This document shows, piece after piece, positions 7,517 to 15,493 of a DNA stretch of 25,564 nucleotides (positions within the stretch are counted from its first letter, which is position 1; every line of letters begins with the position of its first letter). The notes under the pieces are model-generated. The model worked only from the letters and a program-made list of their open reading frames with translations. It searched no databases and was not told where the DNA came from. This stretch comes from a virus: positions 1 to 25,564 of the IMG/VR virus record IMGVR_UViG_3300010883_018296, one strand, 5' to 3'. A program made the position numbers and the translations under genes.

Positions 7517-8214
7517 TTGCACCACATCATTCCGTAGTTTACTCTCCTGGCGTGATCTACGAACACATCCATTTCTTTTTTGATTAGTTCCCATTCAAAA
7601 TATTTTCTTGGTTGCGTAAGATATGGGTCACCACTTCTATTAAAAGTGCATCTTTCAAAAATGTCACCCTCATCAAAAAACCCAATAATTCCAAACTCCT
7701 GATATCCAATACTTTGTAAATGCTCTACTGTTTGTTTTAAGTCATCATATGCTTCTTCATGCCATTCGAAACAGATCATACCAGATTTCTTGCTTAATCC
7801 CTGTAGGACTTCTTTCTCGTAACCCTCAACATCAACCTTTATTAAACAAGGATCTCCATAGTCTTCTATCATCTTATCCAATGTTATTGTTTTTACTTTT
7901 CTAGGAGGAAGCCATCGACCACATTTTGCGTCTTCAATATACTTACTCCCCTTTGCAAATCTTGAATTTTTTACGTAATCCTTCGAAGCGGTCGAGATTC
8001 CTGTCTGCCATGGATCAACGTAAAAATCTATCTTTAAGTCTGCAACGTTAGAAGCGGCACGGTTTAACAAAGTTAACCTAGGATGACTTGCATTTACTTC
8101 GATAAGAAGAGATGAGTTTGCCTCAACAGCAACAACTTCACATTCATCGTGCCTCAGAAGAATCGCTGTTGTGAACTCTCCTGTGTTAAAACCTATATCA
8201 AAAACTAATTTCAT
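7513..8214 (-). CDS. FkbM-family SAM-dependent methyltransferase
   Basis: A 233-residue methyltransferase. The SAM-binding motif is FDIGFNTGEFT (residues 5-15), followed by the acidic motif VAVEANSS. The FkbM signature TLDKMIEDYG...LIKVDVEGYEKEVLQGL, in the middle, marks the family. These enzymes O-methylate sugars and are frequent in glycan clusters. The ATG overlaps the fucosyltransferase stop by 4 bases (ATGA). Together with the second methyltransferase gene in this operon it suggests that the finished glycan is methylated. The acceptor is unknown. Confidence 0.85.
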   Translation of the reverse strand: MKLVFDIGFNTGEFTTAILLRHDECEVVAVEANSSLLIEVNASHPRLTLLNRAASNVADLKIDFYVDPWQTGISTASKDYVKNSRFAKGSKYIEDAKCGRWLPPRKVKTITLDKMIEDYGDPCLIKVDVEGYEKEVLQGLSKKSGMICFEWHEEAYDDLKQTVEHLQSIGYQEFGIIGFFDEGDIFERCTFNRSGDPYLTQPRKYFEWELIKKEMDVFVDHARRVNYGMMWCK

Positions 8215-9098
8215 ACTAATGTCCAGTCTGTGGGATAAAATCCCGGTCTGTAAGTCATATCGAGTCTATCTGGGTGATAGTGCATTGGAGCGATCACCTT
8301 TTTGTCTTTGTTTGGGTTAAGATACGCTGCCCACCAACCAAAACTACTTACATGACTTATTATATTATAATCACAAGAAATTATTAAGGAAAAATCTTCA
8401 ATTGTACCCCTTCCTTCTGAAAAAATAAAATGATCTCCAACAAAGTTTCTCTTGCACCACTCTATATCGTTGCTGTTGTCTCCATCACCCCTCTTACCTC
8501 CTGTAAAGATTAAGTATTTTACTTTTTCTCCAGACAACTGTTGTGTTGCCTTCTTATAATATTTGTAATAAAGACTATCTTCTTCTAAAGATTCGCCACC
8601 GTAGGAGTTGTTTACTTCAACCTGTTTCGTATCTGTGTTGTCGGTGTTATCGCCTCTTCGAAGATGCAGGGAAACTATTTTATATCCTGGATGTAGTTTT
8701 TTTAGCCGGTTTATCTCCTCTCTTGCTGCGTCCATAAACTCTTTCTTGGGAGTAAGTTCTTTCTTGATCTGTTCCTCGTGGCCTTTGAAGTAAAAGGTGC
8801 TTTGAAAAAAGCCTGATATATTTGTGTCGTCCGGTATCTCGTAGAACCAACTATCATATTGCATGTAGTTCTGTTCTTCGTATTGATGCTTAAAAGTGGT
8901 TATATCCTCAGAGGTTAATATTTTTGCTTCTACACTAAGGTCTCCCAGCAAACACACTTGCCCATGCCACGCTCTTGATTGGGGATCAGGGATTTTTACT
9001 TCATATCCTCTTTCCAAACTCAGTGCACGGAGTGCTGCATACTGAAAAAGTTGGTTTCCTAAACGTCCAAGTTCTCCTAATTGATAGAAAGTAATCAT
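8211..9098 (-). CDS. GT11 alpha-1,2-fucosyltransferase-like protein
   Basis: A 295-residue GT11-family glycosyltransferase. The N-terminal GRLGNQLFQYAA (residues 11-22) and the donor-binding HLRRGD (145-150) are hallmark motifs. The third motif, SHVSSFGWWAAYLN, near the C-terminus completes the family pattern. GT11 members use GDP-L-fucose and usually make alpha-1,2 linkages. A GDP-L-fucose-synthase-like gene is in the same operon, which supports this donor. The length is typical of bacterial GT11 proteins. The ATG at 9098 lies one base after the preceding stop. Confidence 0.9.
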   Translation of the reverse strand: MITFYQLGELGRLGNQLFQYAALRALSLERGYEVKIPDPQSRAWHGQVCLLGDLSVEAKILTSEDITTFKHQYEEQNYMQYDSWFYEIPDDTNISGFFQSTFYFKGHEEQIKKELTPKKEFMDAAREEINRLKKLHPGYKIVSLHLRRGDNTDNTDTKQVEVNNSYGGESLEEDSLYYKYYKKATQQLSGEKVKYLIFTGGKRGDGDNSNDIEWCKRNFVGDHFIFSEGRGTIEDFSLIISCDYNIISHVSSFGWWAAYLNPNKDKKVIAPMHYHPDRLDMTYRPGFYPTDWTLV

Positions 9099-9099
9099 A

Positions 9100-9846
9100 T
9101 TAGTCTATCTCCGGCATATTAAAATCTATAGATGGTAACTTTAATGCGTACCGCATGTTTACGAAATACACGTCTGTATCATTTATGGCAGGTATATTAA
9201 AATCATTTGCCACCATAAAATGAAAGAAATCGTTTGCATCTGAAGTGTTCTCATAATGATCTCCCACACTCCATTCGCATTTAAGAAGTACAACTTTTTC
9301 AAGATACTTCCCTAGACTTTTTATTACTTCAAAGTCTTTTCCCTGTGTGTCTGTTTTCACAAATTGTATCAAACCCAAGTCTTGTAATCCTAAATTATCT
9401 AAAATGTATTCTAGCGAATAAGTGTCAACTTCAATTTCTTTTTTTAGTTTTGCTGGTAACTTGTCAGTAGGTTTTAAAAGACTTGAACACCCCGTATTTA
9501 TATCATCTGTACAATAAAAAGTTTGTTTCCTAGGGTTCAAACCTACGTCATCAATCGCTCCCTGCACTAAAAATAAATCTTCAGGATTATATTTTTTAAT
9601 TTCCTTTCCGGACTGCATTATAGAGTTGTTCTTTGTCTTTAAATAAGAAAACGGCTGCTTTGGAGCGTCTCTTCCGTCTGACAAAGAAAGAAGATTATCT
9701 GGGCTTGGTTCTACGGCTATTATAAAGGTGTCCTTTTCCGTCATCAACCAGTGAGCCTTGGGTGGAGCGTCGATTCCCAAACCAACATCAATTCGGATAT
9801 TTCTTCTGTCTATCTTATTTTTGTCAATACCTGAGAAATCTAACAT
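9100..9846 (-). CDS. FkbM-like SAM-dependent methyltransferase
   Basis: A 248-residue protein with a divergent FkbM-type layout. RIDVGLGIDAP (18-28) stands at the SAM-binding position, AVEPSPDNL is the next acidic motif, and VDTYSLEYILDNL followed by FVKTDTQGKDFEVIKSLG is the FkbM core. It is more divergent than the other methyltransferase of this operon. It probably methylates a sugar or sugar nucleotide. The ATG overlaps the aminotransferase stop (TAATG) and follows AAGGTG. A methyltransferase fold with another acceptor cannot be excluded. Confidence 0.7.
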   Translation of the reverse strand: MLDFSGIDKNKIDRRNIRIDVGLGIDAPPKAHWLMTEKDTFIIAVEPSPDNLLSLSDGRDAPKQPFSYLKTKNNSIMQSGKEIKKYNPEDLFLVQGAIDDVGLNPRKQTFYCTDDINTGCSSLLKPTDKLPAKLKKEIEVDTYSLEYILDNLGLQDLGLIQFVKTDTQGKDFEVIKSLGKYLEKVVLLKCEWSVGDHYENTSDANDFFHFMVANDFNIPAINDTDVYFVNMRYALKLPSIDFNMPEID

Positions 9847-10463
9847 TACAACACCTTAATATCTTTAAATATCTCAAATTCTGTGAGGTCTCTGTAAGGA
9901 GGGTCTTCCGGTAGGTCTTGAACAACCTCCGGGTAGTTCTGCATGAGCATGAGTCCTCTCGCTGCTTGCTCCGGAGTCATATACATGTTCCAACCCTCTT
10001 CATCAATCATATCTTGGTGATATTGAAGTTCGGATCTTCCCTCATATCTTGCTTTTCGAAAAAACTCCACTGCTTCCTCGCTATCGGTCAGAATCATTCC
10101 GCCCTTACCAATCTTCAAATGTTTCTTAATGTGGAACGATAGGCACATGTGAGAGCCTGGAATGTACATGTTTGATGTCAACCTCTTGGCTGCGTCGTAA
10201 ATTGGGAAAGGTTTCAATTGATATATTCCTTTCCACGACATATCTTCAAACACAAGGTTTGCTCCGGCTTGCATTATCGACTGTGGTGGTGACAAATAAG
10301 TTCTTTTAGGAATTATAACTTCTTTACCTTGCACTTTCTCATATCTACAAGCAAGGAAGATAGCGTTTGTACAACTATTCACTGATACTGCGTATGGTGC
10401 ACCTGTGTAGTGTGCTACTTCCTCCTCGAACATCTTTACTATCTTGTAAGGATTGTGTAGCAC
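9846..10463 (-). CDS. Short DegT/DnrJ/EryC1-type PLP aminotransferase
   Basis: A 205-residue protein resembling only the large domain of the DegT/DnrJ/EryC1/StrS sugar aminotransferases, which normally have about 370 residues. SVNSCTNAI (27-35) fits the PLP phosphate loop, D90 in YDAA the PLP ring contact, and SFHIKK (109-114) the Schiff-base lysine region followed by GKGG. The C-terminal small domain is missing, yet the frame ends cleanly and the next gene starts on its stop (TAATG), so it looks like a compact protein rather than a fresh break. The start is GTG, preceded by GGAGAG and overlapping the acetyltransferase stop (TAGTG). Predicted role: adding an amino group to a keto sugar. Activity without the small domain is uncertain. 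Confidence 0.75.
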   Translation of the reverse strand: MLHNPYKIVKMFEEEVAHYTGAPYAVSVNSCTNAIFLACRYEKVQGKEVIIPKRTYLSPPQSIMQAGANLVFEDMSWKGIYQLKPFPIYDAAKRLTSNMYIPGSHMCLSFHIKKHLKIGKGGMILTDSEEAVEFFRKARYEGRSELQYHQDMIDEEGWNMYMTPEQAARGLMLMQNYPEVVQDLPEDPPYRDLTEFEIFKDIKVL

Positions 10464-10846
10464 TAGTCTCTCTCCAGAATATAATATTTTTTTTCAAAAC
10501 CGCAGGACTCAAACAGTCTAATACTCGCCTCGTTTCCAAGTTTAACTTTAGCAATACTTTCGGGGTGAAGTTTCATAATCTGGTTTATCATGAACTTACC
10601 AACCCCTTTTCCTTGATATTCTGGGTCAACAGCCACTCTTATATCGCCGTCTATTTGTCCAACAAAACCAACTGGATTGTCAGCTTGCAAGCAAATATAA
10701 TAGTGTTTTCCGTTCTTTAACATAAACCTAAAATGGCTCCACCTGGATATCTGGTCCTGTTGAATAAACCCTTCTTTGACGGTTTGCTCGTTGCGAAGTA
10801 CTCGAATGAATTCCCAGTACCTAATCTTGTTTTCAACAAGTTTCAC
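10463..10846 (-). CDS. GNAT-family N-acetyltransferase (PseH-like)
   Basis: A 127-residue GNAT acetyltransferase. Motif A, VAVDPEYQGKGVGKFM (71-86), has the Q/RxxGxG acetyl-CoA loop. The N-terminal WEFIRVLRNE and HFRFML patterns resemble sugar acetyltransferases such as PseH. It directly precedes the aminotransferase gene, so it likely N-acetylates the amino sugar made by that enzyme. The start is GTG with only a distant AAGGA; a shorter ATG start would remove the N-terminal part of the fold. Its stop and the next start share bases (TAGTG). The acceptor sugar is inference. Confidence 0.8.
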   Translation of the reverse strand: MKLVENKIRYWEFIRVLRNEQTVKEGFIQQDQISRWSHFRFMLKNGKHYYICLQADNPVGFVGQIDGDIRVAVDPEYQGKGVGKFMINQIMKLHPESIAKVKLGNEASIRLFESCGFEKKYYILERD

Positions 10847-10847
10847 G

Positions 10848-11630
10848 TTAATTACAGTCCTTATAGAGATCTGGGTGTCCAGAGTAATTCCAGTAGGCTC
10901 TCAAATAATCTCTTTCTATACCCAATTCAAAGTGCCAGTGTAGAGTGGTTCCAATGTCAATATAAGTATTATTATCGTTAAAGTCAAAAAGTTTGTGAAT
11001 CAAAATCTCGCTTAAACTGCTTGCCGAAAACAGGAAAATATGGTCTTTCACATCGTTATTAGAAATCCAATTCTTTATCTCTTCTTCTAAATGATGGTCA
11101 TTAACAATACAATTCTTACCTACTCTAAAGTCTTTTGTTACCTCAAAAGGCAGTTTATCAAATTTAGCATCTTTACTACAAATTAATACCATTTTTTTCT
11201 TTTTAAATTGTGGTAACATTTGAGTTAAAAAAAGTGGGTAATTTGAATTAACAAGTAAGTTTGGACTAGTCCAATGTTCTTGATCTCCAGGGCGCATATT
11301 TTCAAGCATTGGAATATCACTCTGAATCAGACAAGTACAGTCACCGCATCCTGCACCTACAAAATAATTGTCTTTCTTGAACTTGAAAGATTCGATTAGA
11401 GCATCTTTGACAAACCCGTGCTCTTCAGGAATAAATTCTTTGTGGTCATCTTCTGAATACCCGAATCCATAAACAGTTTCGCCAACTTGTACTTGTTCAC
11501 TTGCTAAAACCAGTTTTTCGTTTCTCATAATGCAAGTTTCTCCGTCAGAAAACCTAGTAAAAGCAAAGTGTTCGCCTTTTTTAATTTTACCTAGGAGATG
11601 AAAGAAATCTTCTTTAAAACCTTTACTCAT
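10848..11630 (-). CDS. GT-D-like (DUF1792-type) glycosyltransferase
   Basis: A 260-residue protein resembling the DUF1792/GT-D glycosyltransferases. The N-terminal FAFTRFSDGE (22-31) carries the D29-x-E31 pair that marks this fold, and YIDIGTTLHWHFELG near the end matches the family's C-terminal pattern. GT-D enzymes extend glycans on serine-rich bacterial proteins, and relatives occur in capsule clusters. Its central region, with C-G-D-C in VGAGCGDCTC, is unusual. The ATG at 11630 is preceded by GAGAAAG; it overlaps the WecB gene by 8 bases. The donor sugar is unknown; confidence in the fold rests on two motifs. Confidence 0.6.
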   Translation of the reverse strand: MSKGFKEDFFHLLGKIKKGEHFAFTRFSDGETCIMRNEKLVLASEQVQVGETVYGFGYSEDDHKEFIPEEHGFVKDALIESFKFKKDNYFVGAGCGDCTCLIQSDIPMLENMRPGDQEHWTSPNLLVNSNYPLFLTQMLPQFKKKKMVLICSKDAKFDKLPFEVTKDFRVGKNCIVNDHHLEEEIKNWISNNDVKDHIFLFSASSLSEILIHKLFDFNDNNTYIDIGTTLHWHFELGIERDYLRAYWNYSGHPDLYKDCN

Positions 11631-12645
11631 CTTTCTCAAAATTTGTTAATATACTAGCAATGGCTGTTGAAGTATGGCCGTTACCGTAAGGACATGTCCA
11701 GTCTTCTGAAATTCTATGTGTCTTCTCTACTTCATTGACAATCCCATATAAATCATCAGGATCTAAACAGAGGGTCGAGAAACTACCGACGCCTGCCATT
11801 CTTTCTGTTTTTTTACGACACACAACGCTCTTCTTTCTCAAGAACGACGATTCTTCCTGCAAGCCTCCAGAATCTGTTATAAGAAATCTACAATTTGCAA
11901 CTTCAGAAATAAATTGATCGTATTCCAGAGGTTTCTCAACTCTCACATTCTTTAATAAATCTAAATGTTTTTGCACATTTGGGTTTGGATGTGCATAATA
12001 CACAAACTCAAGTTCATCGAATGCTTTTGCAATTCTATTAAGTTGTTCAAACCATTCTGGAATTATGTCGTGGTTTTCTCTTCTGTGCATTGTAATAAGA
12101 ACTTTGTTATTGTACCCAATTTCTAAGTTTCTCTTTCTCAAATTATCTAAAACTGTGTTTCCAACAATATAAACAGTTCCTTGTACATTCTCACTTCTTA
12201 AGTTGTGTGCATCCAAATTTGTTGGACACAAGTGAATCGAAGCGAGTCTTGACACTGCCTGTCTGTTAAATTCTTCTGGGTATGGGTTTAGATTATCATA
12301 AGTTCTAAGACCCGCCTCTAGGTGTATTACGGGGATTTTTCTATGAAACGCTGCTAATGCAGATGCGAAAGCAGAGGTTGTATCCCCCTGAACCAACACA
12401 TGATCATAGTCATTTTCCCACACACCATCTGTATTCATGATTGACTGAACAATACTGTCGAGTCGGTTTTCTCCGTCTTGAATATTTGCAATATAATCCA
12501 CCCTGTTCGTTGCACCAGATGGAAGAAGATCCAAGTGCTGTCCTGTAAAGAAGACTTTGAAAGCCATATTCTTGTCTTCGAATTCATCCATTAGAGGAAG
12601 AATCTTAATGTATTCTGGTCTTGTACCATAACATAATAAAATCAT
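11623..12645 (-). CDS. wecB: UDP-N-acetylglucosamine 2-epimerase (WecB family)
   Basis: A 340-residue non-hydrolysing-type UDP-GlcNAc 2-epimerase, making UDP-ManNAc. The motifs run in order: GTRPEYIK (7-14), VQGDTTSA with D88, HLEAGLRT with E110, YPEEFNR with E124/E125, MHRREN with H187, and LITDSGGLQEE near residue 260. These match the Asp, Glu and His residues known from E. coli WecB, and the length is close to the usual 360-380. The ATG overlaps the preceding stop (ATGA). UDP-ManNAc could feed one of the glycosyltransferases nearby, or be oxidised by a host enzyme; no WecC-like dehydrogenase is in the window. Confidence 0.92.
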   Translation of the reverse strand: MILLCYGTRPEYIKILPLMDEFEDKNMAFKVFFTGQHLDLLPSGATNRVDYIANIQDGENRLDSIVQSIMNTDGVWENDYDHVLVQGDTTSAFASALAAFHRKIPVIHLEAGLRTYDNLNPYPEEFNRQAVSRLASIHLCPTNLDAHNLRSENVQGTVYIVGNTVLDNLRKRNLEIGYNNKVLITMHRRENHDIIPEWFEQLNRIAKAFDELEFVYYAHPNPNVQKHLDLLKNVRVEKPLEYDQFISEVANCRFLITDSGGLQEESSFLRKKSVVCRKKTERMAGVGSFSTLCLDPDDLYGIVNEVEKTHRISEDWTCPYGNGHTSTAIASILTNFEKDE

Positions 12646-14252
12646 AATTTTACACCTTTAACTGTTTTCCACCCATTCTTAATCGCGTTCTGGACAACCA
12701 TGTCTCTCTCCGTAAAAAATTGTTGATGGGAAGTTTCATTATTATTTGAAGTAGCCTTGCTATCAATACCCAGTTCGTTACCTAAAACAGATCCGTGAAG
12801 AGACGGCTCGCTTGGTGGGTGCGGTGGGCAATAAGTTTTGACTCCTCCATGTTTTTGAGCCATAAAAGAAAATTGAATATCTTCTCCGTTATCCCAAGTA
12901 GGGGGTTTTTCTTTCCAAAGATATTGTAACCACTCTCTTTTAAAAAACCATGCGTGGCCAACCAAGTCGACTTCCGCTATTTCTTGGTTTTGAGTTGGCC
13001 AACCACATCGATCATGCTTGACATACACGTTATCTTTTAAAATAATTCCTGCGGAACCTAAGATACCCTCATGGGTTTTCATTGTCTCCAAACAGTTTTC
13101 AAACCATTTGTCTCCTGGGATGGTATCATCATCAAATATTGCAACATATTCTGTATCTGCTAACAAGGCTCCGGCGAATCTTCCATAAAATTTCCAATTG
13201 TGGTTGTTATCAAATATCTTATCGACGTCTAATTTTTCTCTATCAAACTTTTCGTTATCCTCATGTGCATTGACCCATGTCCAGATTTCTTTAGGGCGAA
13301 TCGTTTGCTTGTTTATAGCAGATATTTGCATCGGCATATTATCTGGCCTTCTGTACATATTTAAAATAACTGTGATGTCTGCAACGTTTCTGTAATTCTC
13401 ATCGACGCCATCTATCTCTTTAAGAAAAAGGCTTTCAGCGGCTGCTTGTTGTTTCTTGACTTGCTCTAAAAGATCCTTTCCCTTCAATTTAAACCATGGT
13501 TCGTATGCTGCACTAATATTTTGGTTTCCAACCATAGAGCAGCCTACGATCCTCGCCTCAACTGCAAGTCGACTAAATGTCTCGTATACTTGTGGTAAAA
13601 AGATTAGAGAGGAATATTCAGATAATTTTTTAATAAAAGATTCATAGTTGGGGTCCGACATCAATTCATAACCAAGGTTCATGTCTTTACAATATGTTTC
13701 AGCCTGTCTCTGGCCCTTTACCATATTTGTAGACTGTATAATAACCCTATCTTTAGTTTTACCTAAAGATGCCTGAGTTACACAATCCTCTAACACATTC
13801 ATATGTTCTTGTGACCAAAATGTACTTCCGAATGATATAATATTATCTATTTTAAGGTTCTTCTCAACTACTTCGCCATGCTTTGTACTTTGACAAAAAA
13901 CCTTAACCGCGTTCTTATAGAAAGAACGATTAATAACAACATTCTTTGGTGCTATAAGATCTGTAAAGGGGGACGGATCTCTTGTTTTTAAGTACTTGTG
14001 GTCGTGCTCAACAATAAAATATTTTGTATTTTGTAAATACTTTCTTACCATTGGAGACAAAGACACAAAATTAGAAACTATAAAAATAGAATCAATATTT
14101 TGTTTAATTGTGTCCGTGGTTACTGTTGAAGCCTTTAAAAACTCTGTTTCGTAGTTTTCATCTAAAAGAGAAAGCAGGTGGGCATCAACTAGTTCTCCCC
14201 CGCCTGCTATCTCATCTACTGAGAAATCTGCTATCCAAAGTATTTTTTTCAT
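12642..14252 (-). CDS. Two-domain glycosyltransferase (GT-B-like plus GT-A)
   Basis: A 536-residue fusion. Residues about 1-270 look like a GT4-type GT-B protein: MKKILWIADFSVDEIAGGGE at the start and, near 220-238, PQVYETFSRLAVEARIV with the donor-binding Glu. Residues about 290-520 are a GT2-like GT-A domain: DITVILNMYRRPDNMPMQI, then the metal-binding D374-D-D376 in IFDDDTIP, and WDNGEDIQFSF as the acceptor-side acidic motif. A protein with both folds could add two sugars in sequence. The C-terminal tail, rich in polar residues (TSNNNETSHQQ), is unassigned. The ATG overlaps the preceding stop (TAATG). Confidence 0.82.
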   Translation of the reverse strand: MKKILWIADFSVDEIAGGGELVDAHLLSLLDENYETEFLKASTVTTDTIKQNIDSIFIVSNFVSLSPMVRKYLQNTKYFIVEHDHKYLKTRDPSPFTDLIAPKNVVINRSFYKNAVKVFCQSTKHGEVVEKNLKIDNIISFGSTFWSQEHMNVLEDCVTQASLGKTKDRVIIQSTNMVKGQRQAETYCKDMNLGYELMSDPNYESFIKKLSEYSSLIFLPQVYETFSRLAVEARIVGCSMVGNQNISAAYEPWFKLKGKDLLEQVKKQQAAAESLFLKEIDGVDENYRNVADITVILNMYRRPDNMPMQISAINKQTIRPKEIWTWVNAHEDNEKFDREKLDVDKIFDNNHNWKFYGRFAGALLADTEYVAIFDDDTIPGDKWFENCLETMKTHEGILGSAGIILKDNVYVKHDRCGWPTQNQEIAEVDLVGHAWFFKREWLQYLWKEKPPTWDNGEDIQFSFMAQKHGGVKTYCPPHPPSEPSLHGSVLGNELGIDSKATSNNNETSHQQFFTERDMVVQNAIKNGWKTVKGVKL

Positions 14253-15493
14253 TAATCAAAAACCACAACGTCATCTTTGACTTCCTCACCTAAATCCAGG
14301 CCGAGGGCATTGATAAATTTTGCATACATTTTTTCATCTGCCCAGTTTTCTAATACGTGCTTTTTCAACGCGGTTGCCATTCTCTTCTTCTTGCCGTAAT
14401 CTGTTAAGAACTCACTAAGAGCCTTACGGTAAGAATTCTTTTCAGCAAAAGCCCAGGCTGATTCCGGTATTAAAACGCCCGGATACACCGCTTCAGGTTG
14501 AATCGTCTGAAGTTTGTGACTAACTGGTGTGAATTTAGGCTTTAATTTACCATCCTTCATCGGCACACTAAGAAAATCTAAATACCCGCTCCAATTAGTT
14601 GCAATTACCGGTAGCCCGTTGTAAACCGCTTCGAACACGGGAAGGCCGAAGCCTTCGCCATGAGCGAGAGTGATCAATCCTTTAATTTTCTTGTGAGTAT
14701 AAAGAGAAGTCATTTCTCCCTCAGACATATCTCCGTGAACCAGATATACTTTGCACTTTCTTTCACCTAGACTTTCAAGTAAGGTGCTCATGCGGGCTCG
14801 TGTGAAATTTTTATCCATTGTTGAATTTTTGACCTGATTGGTCTTAACAACCAAACCAACAGTAGGATTGTCTTTGAATTCTTGTACGAACCATGCGATG
14901 GTGGCTTCTAAGTTTTTGCGAGGACACCATTGAGCAACAACTAGGAAATTAAAAGCAGTGTCAAGCTCTAGATCAATTGCCTCTGGTTCTATTACCTTAA
15001 CTGGGTAATTGACTGAATCCACGGGAGCAAAAACCTCTAAAGTGCCTGCATCTTCCCCTGTATCACTGTTCTTTTGTGTGTAAGTTGTATTAACGATGCT
15101 TCTCTTAGTGTGTTCAGAGGTTGTAATAACCTTGTGCATCTTGTTAATCTGTTGTACCCATTCGTGAGAAATACAATTAGTTTCTGCACCTGCTGTGTAC
15201 CCTACATTATAAGGAGCAATATTCTCAAACTCTGCCGGGATGGTAACTTGTAGTGACACATCAAAAGAACCACCCATGTTGACGTGCATCTGTGTCTTCT
15301 GGATTAAGTGATCGATCCAACGTTTCTCTTCCGTATCCTCAGTAAGCATACCGGTTGAGCCCCACGGGATATTAAATGCAAAAATGTCTAATTCATCTTC
15401 CCTACTACATAAAGATCTTAATGCAAACCTGGCTTGTTCGCCATACCCTGATCTGCTTAAAAGCGGTGCTTTAATAATAATCTTCTTTCTCAT
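14252..15493 (-). CDS. GT4-family glycosyltransferase
   Basis: A 413-residue GT-B glycosyltransferase. The N-terminal LLSRSGYGEQARF fits the glycine-rich acceptor loop of GT4 enzymes. The C-terminal donor domain contains VVAQWCPRKNLEATI and HGEGFGLPVFEAVYNGLPVIAT, with the E-x7-E-type nucleotide-sugar motif. It should retain anomeric configuration and use a nucleotide sugar donor at the inner membrane or in the cytoplasm. GGAGGA precedes the ATG, and the start overlaps the previous stop (TAATG). Donor and acceptor cannot be deduced. It is a distant paralogue of the next gene upstream in the operon. Confidence 0.88.
   Translation of the reverse strand: MRKKIIIKAPLLSRSGYGEQARFALRSLCSREDELDIFAFNIPWGSTGMLTEDTEEKRWIDHLIQKTQMHVNMGGSFDVSLQVTIPAEFENIAPYNVGYTAGAETNCISHEWVQQINKMHKVITTSEHTKRSIVNTTYTQKNSDTGEDAGTLEVFAPVDSVNYPVKVIEPEAIDLELDTAFNFLVVAQWCPRKNLEATIAWFVQEFKDNPTVGLVVKTNQVKNSTMDKNFTRARMSTLLESLGERKCKVYLVHGDMSEGEMTSLYTHKKIKGLITLAHGEGFGLPVFEAVYNGLPVIATNWSGYLDFLSVPMKDGKLKPKFTPVSHKLQTIQPEAVYPGVLIPESAWAFAEKNSYRKALSEFLTDYGKKKRMATALKKHVLENWADEKMYAKFINALGLDLGEEVKDDVVVFD

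Noticed and set aside
9495-9502. Second minus-strand TATAAATA, a possible late promoter
   Set aside because: It lies inside the FkbM-like methyltransferase coding sequence far from any gene start; one such 8-mer by chance is expected in 25 kb of AT-rich DNA.
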